DNA of 64,000 nucleotides from Tsukamurella sp. 1534 (lineage in GTDB: Bacteria; Actinomycetota; Actinomycetes; Mycobacteriales; Mycobacteriaceae): positions 128,617-192,616 of the forward strand of contig NZ_HE997628.1 in assembly GCF_000312385.1 (NCBI RefSeq). Reading direction: 5' to 3'. Within the stretch, counting starts at the first letter, position 1. Every line of letters begins with the position of its first letter. A model generated the notes under the pieces. It was given only the letters and a program-made list of their open reading frames with translations, did no database searches and was not told the origin of the DNA. Positions 10,223 to 18,238 of this stretch are shown here, piece after piece. The position numbers were made by a program, and so were the translations under genes.

Positions 10223-10312
10223 CACTACTCCCAACCAGTGAGACAACAAGCTTACTATCTGAGACGAAGCCTAGCGGATCGAAGTATCCCGGCCAAACGG
10301 TAGGCTCGGCGT

Positions 10313-11086
10313 ATGCGCCTTGCACGAATCGCCAGCAGTGACGGTGTCGCCTTCGCGGCGATCGAAGGGGATCCGGAAGATGGTGCCCGGGCCCGCGAGA
10401 TCGCCGAACATCCTTTCGGCACACCGACTTTCACGGGCCGCAGTTGGGCCCTCGACGATGTGCGGCTGCTGGCCCCGATCCTCGCCAGCAAGGTGATCTG
10501 CATCGGTAAGAACTACGCGGCGCACGCCGCGGAGATGGGTGGCGAGGCGCCGAAGGATCCGGTGATCTTCATCAAGCCGAACACGTCGATCATCGGCCCG
10601 CTGGCGCCGATCAAGCTTCCGCGCAGCTCCCAGCAGGTGGACTACGAGGGCGAGTTGGCCGTCGTGATCGGCCAGCCCTGCCGCGACGTGGCGGCCGAGC
10701 GCGCGAAGGACGTGATCCTGGGCTACACCGTGGCCAACGATGTGACCGCCCGGGACCAGCAGCGGCACGACGGGCAGTGGACCCGCGGCAAGAGCTACGA
10801 CACGTTCTGCCCGCTGGGGCCGTGGATCGAGACGGAGTTCGATCCGGCGGACGCCCGGATCTACACGGAGCTCGACGGAGAGATCAAGCAGGACTCGCGC
10901 ACGTCGAAGATGATCCACTCGATCGGCGACGTCGTGGAGTGGATCAGCTCGGTGATGACCCTGCTGCCGGGCGACGTGATCCTCACGGGGACGCCGGAGG
11001 GCGTCGGCCCGATCACCGCCGGCCAGCACGTGGCGGTCACCGTCGAGGGCATCGGCACCCTGACCAACCTCGCCGAGGACCGCTGA
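10313..11086 (+). CDS. Fumarylacetoacetate hydrolase (FAH) family protein
   Basis: A 257-residue FAH-fold enzyme: a small N-terminal domain, then CIGKNYAAHAAEMGG (about 62-76) and the metal-binding acidic residues in VDYEGELAVVIG and the downstream GYTVANDVTARD block; the end has LLPGDVILTGTPEGVGP. This family includes 2-hydroxyhepta-2,4-diene-1,7-dioate isomerases, acylpyruvases and oxaloacetate decarboxylases, so the reaction cannot be fixed. It matches Rv2993c in gene order, which in M. tuberculosis lies directly next to gltX; here 32.5 kb separates them. A TAGGCT -10 box at 10301-10306 ends 6 nt before the ATG, predicting a leaderless transcript. Confidence 0.88.
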   Translation: MRLARIASSDGVAFAAIEGDPEDGARAREIAEHPFGTPTFTGRSWALDDVRLLAPILASKVICIGKNYAAHAAEMGGEAPKDPVIFIKPNTSIIGPLAPIKLPRSSQQVDYEGELAVVIGQPCRDVAAERAKDVILGYTVANDVTARDQQRHDGQWTRGKSYDTFCPLGPWIETEFDPADARIYTELDGEIKQDSRTSKMIHSIGDVVEWISSVMTLLPGDVILTGTPEGVGPITAGQHVAVTVEGIGTLTNLAEDR

Positions 11087-11090
11087 GAGG

Positions 11091-11444
11091 TCAGTCCGTC
11101 TTGACCGCGAGCACGGGGACGGGCGAGCCCAGGATGAGCCGCTGACTCACGCTGCCCAGCAGCGCCTTCCCCACGCGTGACCGGCGCCGGACGCCGATCA
11201 CCAGCCGCTCGGCCCCGTACTCGGCGATCGCGTCGAGGACCGCGTCCGCGGGATCGCGATCGGCGCGGCCGGCGCGCTCGACCACCGTGACGCCGCCGTC
11301 CACGGCGACGCCCGCCACGTCGAGCGGGGTGAGCCCCACGTTGACCGCCACGAGGTCGGTGCCGAGGCGCTGCGCCTCGGCCGCGGCGGCGGCGAGGGCG
11401 GCGGGCCCCTCGGCGCTCTCCGGTACGGCGACGACGATGGTCAT
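11091..11444 (-). CDS. Small universal stress protein (UspA fold), copy 1
   Basis: A 117-residue single-domain Usp-fold protein: MTIVVAVPESAEGPAALAAA at the start, then VNVGLTPLDV, an EYGAERLVIGVRRRSRVGKALLGSVSQRLI segment (the GxxG...S nucleotide-loop region) and PVPVLAVKTD at the end. Family members respond to stress or bind adenine nucleotides. It is shorter than the usual ~140 residues. It is followed on the same strand by nothing but the converging FAH gene 4 bp away, and lies just downstream of a close paralogue and the sugar porter. It probably belongs to their transcription unit. Confidence 0.8.
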   Translation of the reverse strand: MTIVVAVPESAEGPAALAAAAAEAQRLGTDLVAVNVGLTPLDVAGVAVDGGVTVVERAGRADRDPADAVLDAIAEYGAERLVIGVRRRSRVGKALLGSVSQRLILGSPVPVLAVKTD

Positions 11445-11494
11445 GGCGAGCACCTTACCGGCGCCCGCCACGACCATCGACCGATGCGAGGCCC

Positions 11495-11848
11495 TCAGTC
11501 CGCCTTGACCGCGAGGACGGGGATGGGCGAGTTGAGGATCAGCCGCTGGCTCACGCTGCCGAGCACGGCCTTGCTCACCGCGCTCCTCCGGCGCACGGCG
11601 ATCACGAGCCGCGTGGGGCCGCGCTCCTCGATCTCGTCGAGCACGGCGTCGACGGGGTCGCGGTCGCCCCGGCCGGTGCGTTCGACGACGGTGACCGGAA
11701 CGGATTCGTCGAGTCCCGACAGGTCGAGCCTCGTGATCCCGATGTTGACGGCGATGAGGTCTGTCCCGAGCGACTTGGCCTCCTCGACACCCGCGCGGAG
11801 CGCGACGGGGCCCTCGGAGGTGCCGGGCACGGCGACGATGATGCTCAT
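11495..11848 (-). CDS. Small universal stress protein (UspA fold), copy 2
   Basis: A 117-residue paralogue of the protein encoded just downstream (11091-11444). The two have the same length and near-identical C-termini (SVSQRLIL-SP-PVLAVK). It starts with MSIIVAVPGTSEGPVALRAG. It lies 18 bp after the stop of the sugar-porter gene, with a GGAG-type site before its ATG, so it is probably cotranscribed with the transporter. Pairing of Usp-fold proteins with a sugar permease suggests a regulatory or ATP-binding accessory role, which is inference only. Confidence 0.8.
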   Translation of the reverse strand: MSIIVAVPGTSEGPVALRAGVEEAKSLGTDLIAVNIGITRLDLSGLDESVPVTVVERTGRGDRDPVDAVLDEIEERGPTRLVIAVRRRSAVSKAVLGSVSQRLILNSPIPVLAVKAD

Positions 11849-11866
11849 GAATGGTCTCCTTGGGGC

Positions 11867-13315
11867 TCAGCGGAAGTCGCCGGCGGCGAAGGACTCCTCG
11901 AGTTCCTCCAGCGAACGGCCGCTCGTATTGGGCAGGGTCTTGTAGATCAGGAACGCGAACAGCGCGCACACCACGAAGAAGAAGCCGTACGTCCCTACGA
12001 TGCCGCCGACCTTGATCAGCGTGGGGAAGGCCTGGCCCACAGCGGCGTTGGTGAGCCAGAGGATGAGCACGGACAGGCCCATGCCGAAGCCGCGCAGCCG
12101 CAGCGGGAACAACTCGGACAGGCATACCCAGACGGGCACGTTGAGGGCCGTCTGCATGGCGAGCACGAACAGGGCGACGAACACGAGGACGGCGTACGCC
12201 TGGATCTTGCCCGGGGGGAGGAAGGTCGCGGAGAGCACCGTGAGCCCGTGGCAGACGGTGACCCCGACCATGCCCATCAGGATGAGCTTGCGTCGCGGGA
12301 TCCGGTCGATGAGGAGGAACAGGCAGATCGAGCTGCCGACCACTGCGGCGACGCCCATGAAGATGTTCGCGATCGGCGCCGCGCTGCTGCTGAACCCCGC
12401 GGTCTTGAGCATCTCGGTGCCGTAGTACATGACCGAGTTGATGCCGGTGAGTTGCTGGGCGACCGCCAGGATGATCGCGGCCAGCATGATCCTGCGCACC
12501 CACGGGATCGCGAGGTCGGCGAATCCGCCGGTCTGCGACGCCTCCTCCTCCTGGGCCAGTTCTTCGACCTCGGCCATCTCCGCTCGCGCCCGGTCCTCGG
12601 TGCGGACCTGCATCAGCACGGCGAGCGCCTCGTCGTCGCGGCCCTTGGAGATGTACCAGCGCGGGGACTCCGGCATCTTCAGCATGCCGAGGAACAGGCA
12701 GACCGCGGGGATCGCGCAGATCGCGAGCATGATCCGCCACACGCCGGAATGCCCGTCGGGATTGTCGGCGGTGAGCGGGGGCCACACGGAAGCGATGATC
12801 GCGTTGACCACGAAGGCGGCGAGCTGGCCCACCACGATGGCGAGCTCGTTCCGGCCGCCCAGCGTGCCGCGTCGTTCGGTCGGCGCGAGCTCGGAGAGGT
12901 AGACGGGGACGACGACCGACGCACCGCCCACCGCGAGGCCGAGCACGAACCGGGCGGGCAACATCATCGTCAGGCCGGGCGCCACCACGGCGCCGAGCGT
13001 CCCGACGAAGAAGATGATCGACAGGATGATCATGGTCTTCCGGCGGCCGATCGCATCGGCGAGCCGCCCGCACACGAGCGAGCCGATCGCCGCACCGATC
13101 AGCAGCGTGCTGACGACCAGGCCCTCGGTGGTGGTGTTCAGTCCGAGGTCGTGCTTCATCGGCTCCAGCGCGCCGTTGAGCACGCCGGTGTCGTAGCCGA
13201 AGAGCAGGCCACCGAACGTCGCCACGACGGCGACGAGGTCCATGCGGCGCTGGTGGGGGCCGGGTCTGAGGGCCGGCAGTCTGGTGCCGCCCTCCGCGGC
13301 GCTGGCGTGTGACAC
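11867..13315 (-). CDS. Sugar-porter MFS transporter, probable myo-inositol permease (IolT-like)
   Basis: A 482-residue proton symporter of the sugar-porter family with 12 predicted helices. It shows GFDTGV-like FGYDTGVLNG in helix 1, GRLADAIGRRKT (loop 2-3), PESPRWYISKGR before the central loop, QQLTGINSVMYYGTE in helix 7 and PVWVCLSELFPLRLRG in helix 10. This set is typical of hexose and inositol carriers such as IolT1 of Corynebacterium. The GTG start has GAAGGAG 5 nt upstream; a reading that starts 36 codons earlier has no support. A GntR-type operator candidate lies upstream at 13411-13423. The inositol assignment rests on context with the iol operon. Confidence 0.82.
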   Translation of the reverse strand: MSHASAAEGGTRLPALRPGPHQRRMDLVAVVATFGGLLFGYDTGVLNGALEPMKHDLGLNTTTEGLVVSTLLIGAAIGSLVCGRLADAIGRRKTMIILSIIFFVGTLGAVVAPGLTMMLPARFVLGLAVGGASVVVPVYLSELAPTERRGTLGGRNELAIVVGQLAAFVVNAIIASVWPPLTADNPDGHSGVWRIMLAICAIPAVCLFLGMLKMPESPRWYISKGRDDEALAVLMQVRTEDRARAEMAEVEELAQEEEASQTGGFADLAIPWVRRIMLAAIILAVAQQLTGINSVMYYGTEMLKTAGFSSSAAPIANIFMGVAAVVGSSICLFLLIDRIPRRKLILMGMVGVTVCHGLTVLSATFLPPGKIQAYAVLVFVALFVLAMQTALNVPVWVCLSELFPLRLRGFGMGLSVLILWLTNAAVGQAFPTLIKVGGIVGTYGFFFVVCALFAFLIYKTLPNTSGRSLEELEESFAAGDFR

Positions 13316-13410
13316 GGGTACTCCTTCGAGGCGGATCGGGGGCCGGACCGAGGTTCGGCTAGTGGATAGGATGGCAGTGATCCACGACACAATCAAGAGG
13401 TTTCGGCAAG

Positions 13411-13423
13411 TTTGTTCATACAT
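13411..13423. promoter_or_regulatory. Candidate IolR-like (GntR) operator, site 1
   Basis: TTTGTTCATACAT lies about 100 bp upstream of the sugar-porter start, in the region shared with the divergent dehydrogenase gene. It differs by one base from the site before the ABC transporter (18144-18156, other strand) and has the same TTTGTNNNNACAW form as the sites before iolC. See the regulon finding. Confidence 0.6.
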
Positions 13424-13510
13424 TAAGACGAGAAGTCACAAATCTCGCGATCGGTTCGTCCGTGACGACCGGTGGATGCGTCTGTACCGGCGTCGATGTC
13501 CCGAGGAAGA

Positions 13511-13523
13511 TTTGTATTTACAT
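13511..13523. promoter_or_regulatory. Candidate IolR-like (GntR) operator, site 2
   Basis: TTTGTATTTACAT, exactly 100 bp from site 1. It ends 16 nt before a TATCGT -10 box (13540-13545) that is itself 7 nt from the ATG of the Gfo/Idh gene at 13553. It therefore covers the -35 region of a predicted leaderless promoter, a position suited to repression. Confidence 0.55.
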
Positions 13524-13552
13524 CAGGTCATGTGATCCGTATCGTCCTCGCC

Positions 13553-14719
13553 ATGACGAATGATCTGCAGCCGGTACGCGTCGCGGTGATCGGGATGGGG
13601 TGGATGGGCCGCGTGCACGCGCAGGCCTATGTCCGTGTGCCCCACCACTATCCCGAGGGGCCCGCGCTTCCCGAGCTCGTGGCGGTGGCCGACGACGTGC
13701 CCGGCCGCGCCGAGACCTTCGCCGCGCGATTCGGCGCCCGCACCGCCGCGACGGACTGGCGCGCGGTCCTGGACGACCCGTCGGTCGACGCGGTGTCCGT
13801 GACGGTGCCGAACTTCCTGCACCGCGAGATCGGCAGCGCCGTGCTCGATGCGGGGAAGCATCTGTGGATCGAGAAGCCCGTGGGCCTCACCGAAGCGGAT
13901 GCCGTCGCGGTCGCGGAGGCGGCGGCCCGCAACGACCGGCGCACCGCGGTCGGCTTCAACTACCGCAACGCCCCGGCGGTGCAGGCGGCGCGCGCCCTCG
14001 TCGCGGACGGCCGGATCGGCGACGTGACCCACGCCCGGTTCCGGTTCTTCAGCGATTACGCCGCGCATCCGGACGGGGCACTCACCTGGCGGTACCGGGC
14101 CGACCGGGGTGGCAACGGGGTGCTGGGCGATCTGGGCTCGCACGGTGTGGACCTCATCCGCTACCTGCTCGGTGACATCGACTCCCTCGTCGCCGACACC
14201 GCGATCTTCATCCCCGAGCGGTCCGAGCCGGCGGGTGCGACATCGGGACACCAGCTCGCCACCGGCGGCCGGCGCGGCGCGGTGGAGAACGACGACTTCC
14301 TCTCCGCGCAGCTGCGCCTCGCGTCGGGCGCCCGGTGCGTACTCGAGGCGAGCAGAGTGGCCGTGGGGGAACAGAACTCGTACGGCTTCGAGATCCACGG
14401 CACCGAGGGAATGCTGCGGTGGGACTACCGGCGCATGGGGGAACTGGAGACCTCCCTCGGCGAGTCGTACCAGGATCAGCCCTCCACCACGCTGTTCGTC
14501 GGCCCGGGCAGTGGGGACTACGCGGCCTTCCAGCCGGGCGCCGCCAATCCGATGGGTTACGACGACCTCAAGGTGATCGAGGCGCAGCACTTCCTCCGGT
14601 CGATCGTGACCGGCGAACCGGAGGGCGCCACCGTGGCCGATGCGGTCTTCAGCGCCCGCGCCCTCGACGCGATGACCACCTCCGTCGCGGACGGACGGTG
14701 GGTCCCGCTGCGGTCGTGA
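13553..14719 (+). CDS. Gfo/Idh/MocA-family dehydrogenase A
   Basis: A 388-residue NAD(P)-dependent oxidoreductase. The Rossmann loop GMGWMG is at residues 14-19 and the family motif EKP (catalytic Lys108) at 107-109. The C-terminal beta-sheet domain includes the conserved GNGVLGDLGSHGVDLIRYLLG segment. Relatives oxidise cyclitols or pyranose sugars at C1-C3. The chosen ATG sits 7 nt behind a TATCGT -10 box; a reading 27 codons longer would start inside the operator region. It converges with a TIM-barrel isomerase gene 26 bp away and faces a second Gfo/Idh gene in the next unit, suggesting one pathway. Substrate unknown. Confidence 0.85.
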   Translation: MTNDLQPVRVAVIGMGWMGRVHAQAYVRVPHHYPEGPALPELVAVADDVPGRAETFAARFGARTAATDWRAVLDDPSVDAVSVTVPNFLHREIGSAVLDAGKHLWIEKPVGLTEADAVAVAEAAARNDRRTAVGFNYRNAPAVQAARALVADGRIGDVTHARFRFFSDYAAHPDGALTWRYRADRGGNGVLGDLGSHGVDLIRYLLGDIDSLVADTAIFIPERSEPAGATSGHQLATGGRRGAVENDDFLSAQLRLASGARCVLEASRVAVGEQNSYGFEIHGTEGMLRWDYRRMGELETSLGESYQDQPSTTLFVGPGSGDYAAFQPGAANPMGYDDLKVIEAQHFLRSIVTGEPEGATVADAVFSARALDAMTTSVADGRWVPLRS

Positions 14720-14745
14720 ACCGGAGGCGCGGGCGCGCAAACCCC

Positions 14746-15756
14746 TCAGCCCGGTGAGTCGGCGAGCGCGCGGTCGGCGGCCTTGAGCACCTCGGCCGCC
14801 GCCGCGACGCCCTCGACGGGGCCGAGCTCGGTGTCCTCGTGCTCGATGTTGACGAGCATCCCGGGATCCACCTCGTGCAGGGCGCGCAGGAACTCGGTCC
14901 AATAGGCCGTGTCGTGGCCCTTGCCGAGCGCCACGAAGTCCCACGCCGACTCCTTCGGCCACTCGTTCGCCCACTCGTCGCCGCCCAGGTTGGTGCGCGA
15001 CTCGTCGGGACGCAGCCGGCGGAAACCGTTGTCCAGCACCCCGTTCAGCGCGGCGTTCGCGGGGTTGATCCGGACGTCCTTCGCGGCGGCGTGGAACACC
15101 AGGTCGCCCAGGTGCCGCACTACCGCCACGGGATCCATCTGCTGCCAGAACAGGTGCGAGGCGTCGAGCTCCACGCCCACGTGGGTGGCCCGGGTACGTT
15201 CGATCAGCTCGTGCACCGAATCGCAGTTGAACACCACGTTCTGCGGGTGCAGCTCCAGGGCCACCTTCACCCCGTGGTCGCGGGCGAACCGGTCGGTCTC
15301 GCGCCAGAACTCGGTGACGATCTCCCACTGGTGGTCGAGCACGTCGAGGGCGGCGGAGTTCCACGCGTTGACGATCCAGTTGGTCCGGCGCGCGCCGGGC
15401 TCACCGCCGGGCAGTCCCGACATGGTGACGACCCGGTCCTGGCCCAGGCGTGCGGCGAGGCGGATGGACCGGCGCACGTCCTCCGCGTGCTTCGGTCCGA
15501 TGGCCGGGTTCGGGTGCAGCGGGTTGCCGTTGCAGTTCAGGCCGGCGATCGCGACGCCGGTGCCCTCGAAGTGGCCCAGGTAGTCGTCGCGGGCGGTATC
15601 GCTGGCGAGGATGTCGTCCATGCCGGGGACGTGGACGGGCGGCAGGAATCCGCCGGTGTTGATCTCGATGCCGGTGAGGCCGACTCCGGCGATCACCTCG
15701 ATGGCCTCGGGGAGCGGGCGGTCGTGCAGGATGGCGTTGTACAGGCCGAGTCTCAT
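14746..15756 (-). CDS. Sugar phosphate isomerase/epimerase-type TIM barrel A
   Basis: A 336-residue xylose-isomerase-like TIM barrel (AP endonuclease family 2 fold). It begins MRLGLYNAILHDRPLPEAI; metal-binding candidates lie in VALELHPQNVVFN, VGVELDASHLFWQ and VFHAAAKDVRIN, ending with NIEHEDTE. This fold includes inosose dehydratases/isomerases and 3-keto-sugar epimerases. It lies 25 bp after the Gfo/Idh gene on the same strand, so the dehydrogenase and the isomerase form a pair. It closely resembles in layout the TIM-barrel protein at 25775-26725 (same GNPLHP and VVTMSGLPG-type segments), so the two may act on related keto-sugars. Confidence 0.82.
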   Translation of the reverse strand: MRLGLYNAILHDRPLPEAIEVIAGVGLTGIEINTGGFLPPVHVPGMDDILASDTARDDYLGHFEGTGVAIAGLNCNGNPLHPNPAIGPKHAEDVRRSIRLAARLGQDRVVTMSGLPGGEPGARRTNWIVNAWNSAALDVLDHQWEIVTEFWRETDRFARDHGVKVALELHPQNVVFNCDSVHELIERTRATHVGVELDASHLFWQQMDPVAVVRHLGDLVFHAAAKDVRINPANAALNGVLDNGFRRLRPDESRTNLGGDEWANEWPKESAWDFVALGKGHDTAYWTEFLRALHEVDPGMLVNIEHEDTELGPVEGVAAAAEVLKAADRALADSPG

Positions 15757-15781
15757 GTCGTACTCCGATGGTCCGGTGGGG

Positions 15782-16996
15782 TCAGATATGGGTGAGCGGG
15801 GCGATCAGGTCCACGGGGGCGCCGCCCCGGGCGGCGGAGCGGGCGACCGCGTCGATGAGTTCCATGTTGTGCAGCCCGTCGGCGAAATCGGCGTTGCGGG
15901 GGAGGGATTCGTCGGCGGGCAGCCCGGCGACCTCCTCAAGGAAGGCGCGTGCCTGGAACACGAATCCGTCGTTCTGGCCGACGCCGACGCCGGGCGCGTC
16001 CATCGCGAGGCCGCCGCGCCAGTACGGGTGCTCCGGGCCCAGGGTGATGGTGCGCGGGCCGGCCAGGTCGTGGTCGTCGTCGGCGAGCACGACCTCCACC
16101 TGCCCGGGCCTGCGGAAGTCGAACGAGGCCGATCCGCGCTCGCAGAACACCTCGAACTTCAGGGTGTTCGGGTGGCCGGCCGCCACCCGGGACACCTGGA
16201 GGGCGCCGGTGCCGCCGTTCTCGAAGTCCACGAAGAACCCCGCGACGTCGTCGTTCTCGACGGTCTCGCGCCGGTCGCTCACGGCGGCGTGCTCGTGCCC
16301 GACGACCCGGCCGAGCGGCGTGGGCCGGGTGCCGAACGCGGTGTGCAGGGTGGCGCCGCGCACGGTCGCGATCCGGCCGCCGAACAGCTCGGCGATGTAC
16401 GTGAGGTGGCTGCCCACGTCGGCCAGTGCTCCCGAGCCCGCGGGGCCCTTGAATCGCCAGCTGATGGGTCCGTCGGGGTCGCACGCGTAATCGGTCCAGT
16501 ACGCACCGTCGAAGTTGACGAGCCGCCCGAGCCTGCCGCTGCGCACCAGGTCGCCGAGCAGCGCGATGCCGGGGGAGCGGAGGTACGTCAGGCCGATCCT
16601 GCCGAAGACGCCGCGCGCCTGCGCCGAGCCGGCGGCGCCGACCATGGCCCGGGCGTCGTCGAGGCCGGCGGCCAGCGGCTTCTCGCAGAGCACGTGCTTC
16701 CCCGCGGCGAGCAGGGCCTCGACCACGGGGCGGTGCAGCGCGTTCGCGACCACGACGCTGACCACGTCGATGTCGTCGGCCGCGGCGATCGCCTCCCAGG
16801 AGGTGTCGTGCCGCGCGAAACCGAACCGGCGCGCGGTCTCCACCGCGAGTGGTGCGTGCGCGTCGGCGACCGACACCAGCCGGACGTCGGGGAGTCCGGG
16901 GCCGTAGACGGCGGTCGCCGCGCGATACCCGGCCGCGTGCGCCTTGCCCGCCATCCCGGCGCCGATCACGGCGACGCCGATGCTGTTGTGGTTCAT
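15782..16996 (-). CDS. Gfo/Idh/MocA-family dehydrogenase B
   Basis: A 404-residue oxidoreductase with the dinucleotide loop IGAGMAGKAH (GxGxxG at 12-17) and EKP at 105-107 (Lys106 catalytic). The middle has SGALADVGSHLTYIAELFGG, the usual substrate-site helix of the family. The C-terminus ends with a long extension. It is first in a two-gene minus-strand unit with the TIM-barrel isomerase. Divergent from the LacI-type regulator at 17113, whose promoter region holds an 18-bp palindrome; that regulator is the likely controller. It resembles enzymes that oxidise sugars to 3-keto derivatives, but the substrate is not determined. Confidence 0.85.
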   Translation of the reverse strand: MNHNSIGVAVIGAGMAGKAHAAGYRAATAVYGPGLPDVRLVSVADAHAPLAVETARRFGFARHDTSWEAIAAADDIDVVSVVVANALHRPVVEALLAAGKHVLCEKPLAAGLDDARAMVGAAGSAQARGVFGRIGLTYLRSPGIALLGDLVRSGRLGRLVNFDGAYWTDYACDPDGPISWRFKGPAGSGALADVGSHLTYIAELFGGRIATVRGATLHTAFGTRPTPLGRVVGHEHAAVSDRRETVENDDVAGFFVDFENGGTGALQVSRVAAGHPNTLKFEVFCERGSASFDFRRPGQVEVVLADDDHDLAGPRTITLGPEHPYWRGGLAMDAPGVGVGQNDGFVFQARAFLEEVAGLPADESLPRNADFADGLHNMELIDAVARSAARGGAPVDLIAPLTHI

Positions 16997-17051
16997 GGGC
17001 CCTCCTTCGAGGAAAGTGGATGTGCAGCCGGTGACGGCCTAGACTGATGGT

Positions 17052-17069
17052 TGTTGGAGCGCTCCAACA
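17052..17069. promoter_or_regulatory. LacI-type operator palindrome
   Basis: TGTTGGAGCGCTCCAACA is an 18-bp perfect palindrome with the central CG step typical of LacI-family operators. It lies between the divergent starts of dehydrogenase B (16996) and the LacI regulator (17113), so it can serve both promoters and autoregulation. Confidence 0.8.
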
Positions 17070-17088
17070 GAATGATGCTCAATGTTCT

Positions 17089-17101
17089 TATGTCCTGTCA
17101 A
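17089..17101. promoter_or_regulatory. Candidate IolR-like (GntR) operator, site 3
   Basis: TATGTCCTGTCAA matches 12 of 13 positions of the site at the iolC promoter (34260-34272, other strand). It overlaps the leader of the LacI regulator gene just before its GGGGG ribosome-binding site. This would place the local LacI circuit under the inositol regulator. Confidence 0.45.
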
Positions 17102-17112
17102 GGGGGTACAGC

Positions 17113-18123
17113 GTGGCGAATCGGCCGACGATCTACGACGTCGCCCAGCGGGCGGGGGTGTCGAAATCGCTCGTGTCCCTGGTCATGCAGGGGTCCCCGC
17201 GGGTCGGAGAGTCGTCGCGCGCGGCGGTGCGGGCGGCGATCGCCGAGCTGGGATACCGGCCGAGTCGCGCCGCGGCCAGCCTCGCGGCCTCGCGCACGCG
17301 CACTGTGGGCGTGCTCATCGACGACTACACCAACCTCTGGTTCGTCGATCTGGTGCGCGGTCTGCACGCCGCCCTGGGGCCCGCGGGCTATCGCCTCGCG
17401 GTGGTCGACGTGGCGAGCGCCGGCCAGGCGGAGGACCCCGTCGAGTCCATGCTCTCGATGCGGGTCGACGGGATGGTGCTCGGCATGGACCCGCCGCAGA
17501 CCCTCGTCGATCTCGACGGTGCGCCGCACGTGCCGCCGGTCGTCGTGGCGGGGACCCGGGAGGACCGGGACCTGCCGTACGACGCGGTGGCGAACGACGA
17601 CGCGGAGGGCGCGCGCCTCGCCGCCCGGCACCTCGTCGGGCTGGGGCACCGCCGGCTGGGACAGCTCCCGGTCGCGGGCGGGGCCGGAACGGCCCGGAGC
17701 GCGGCCTTCGCGGCCGAGGCGGGGCGCCTCGGCGCGGTCGTGGTCGAGGCCGGACGGGCGGCGCAGGCCACGGACGACGCGGGGTTCCGCGCCGCGGCGG
17801 AGGTACTGGAACGGGATCGGTCCGTCACCGCGCTGTTCGCGGCGAACGACGTGATGGCGGTGGGCGCCATGGGGGCCGCCCGCGCGGCGGGGGTCGACGT
17901 TCCCCGCGAGCTGTCGGTGGTCGGCTACGACGACACGTCGCTCGCCGCGGCCCGCCTGATCGGGCTGACGACGGTGGACGACCGCAGCTTCGACGTGGGC
18001 CGGACGGCGGGCGAACTGCTGCTCCCGCGCATGTCCGAGGAGCGGCGTGGGCGCGCCGCGCCCGTCCGTCGGATGCTCGAACCGCGCCTCGTCGTGCGGT
18101 CGACGACGGTGTCGCCTCCGTGA
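17113..18123 (+). CDS. LacI-family transcriptional regulator 1
   Basis: A 336-residue repressor. The N-terminal helix-turn-helix reads TIYDVAQRAGVSKSLVSLVMQG (residues 6-27, interrupted here by family-typical positions), with the hinge helix at SRAAASLAASRTRTVG, followed by a periplasmic-binding-protein-like sugar domain with ALFAANDVMAVGAM and VVGYDDTSLA. The GTG start is chosen because AAGGGGG lies about 8 nt upstream and the HTH begins 6 residues in; a frame opening at 17047 would cross the operator palindrome. Likely targets are its own promoter, the divergent dehydrogenase B/TIM-barrel pair and possibly the ABC transporter downstream. Confidence 0.88.
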   Translation: MANRPTIYDVAQRAGVSKSLVSLVMQGSPRVGESSRAAVRAAIAELGYRPSRAAASLAASRTRTVGVLIDDYTNLWFVDLVRGLHAALGPAGYRLAVVDVASAGQAEDPVESMLSMRVDGMVLGMDPPQTLVDLDGAPHVPPVVVAGTREDRDLPYDAVANDDAEGARLAARHLVGLGHRRLGQLPVAGGAGTARSAAFAAEAGRLGAVVVEAGRAAQATDDAGFRAAAEVLERDRSVTALFAANDVMAVGAMGAARAAGVDVPRELSVVGYDDTSLAAARLIGLTTVDDRSFDVGRTAGELLLPRMSEERRGRAAPVRRMLEPRLVVRSTTVSPP

Positions 18124-18143
18124 CCGACCGTCGCAATGTGCGT

Positions 18144-18156
18144 ATGTCTGAACAAA
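18144..18156. promoter_or_regulatory. Candidate IolR-like (GntR) operator, site 4
   Basis: ATGTCTGAACAAA (read on the minus strand TTTGTTCAGACAT) differs from site 1 by a single base. It lies 83 bp upstream of the ABC transporter's binding-protein gene, in the gap after the LacI gene. Confidence 0.6.
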
Positions 18157-18238
18157 CCCTAGTCATTGGCTGTGATCTGTACTACATTCGGCCCAGCGGG
18201 TGAGCAGGCTCATCCGGTGAGGTCGAAGGGACACACAA

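Noticed and set aside
12248..13312. Long open frames on the strand opposite to real genes, such as this one (354 aa) and others up to about 840 aa (for example 36009-38543)
   Set aside because: They are antisense to genes with clear family motifs and have compositions rich in Arg/Gly/His/Asp typical of shadow frames in high-GC DNA.
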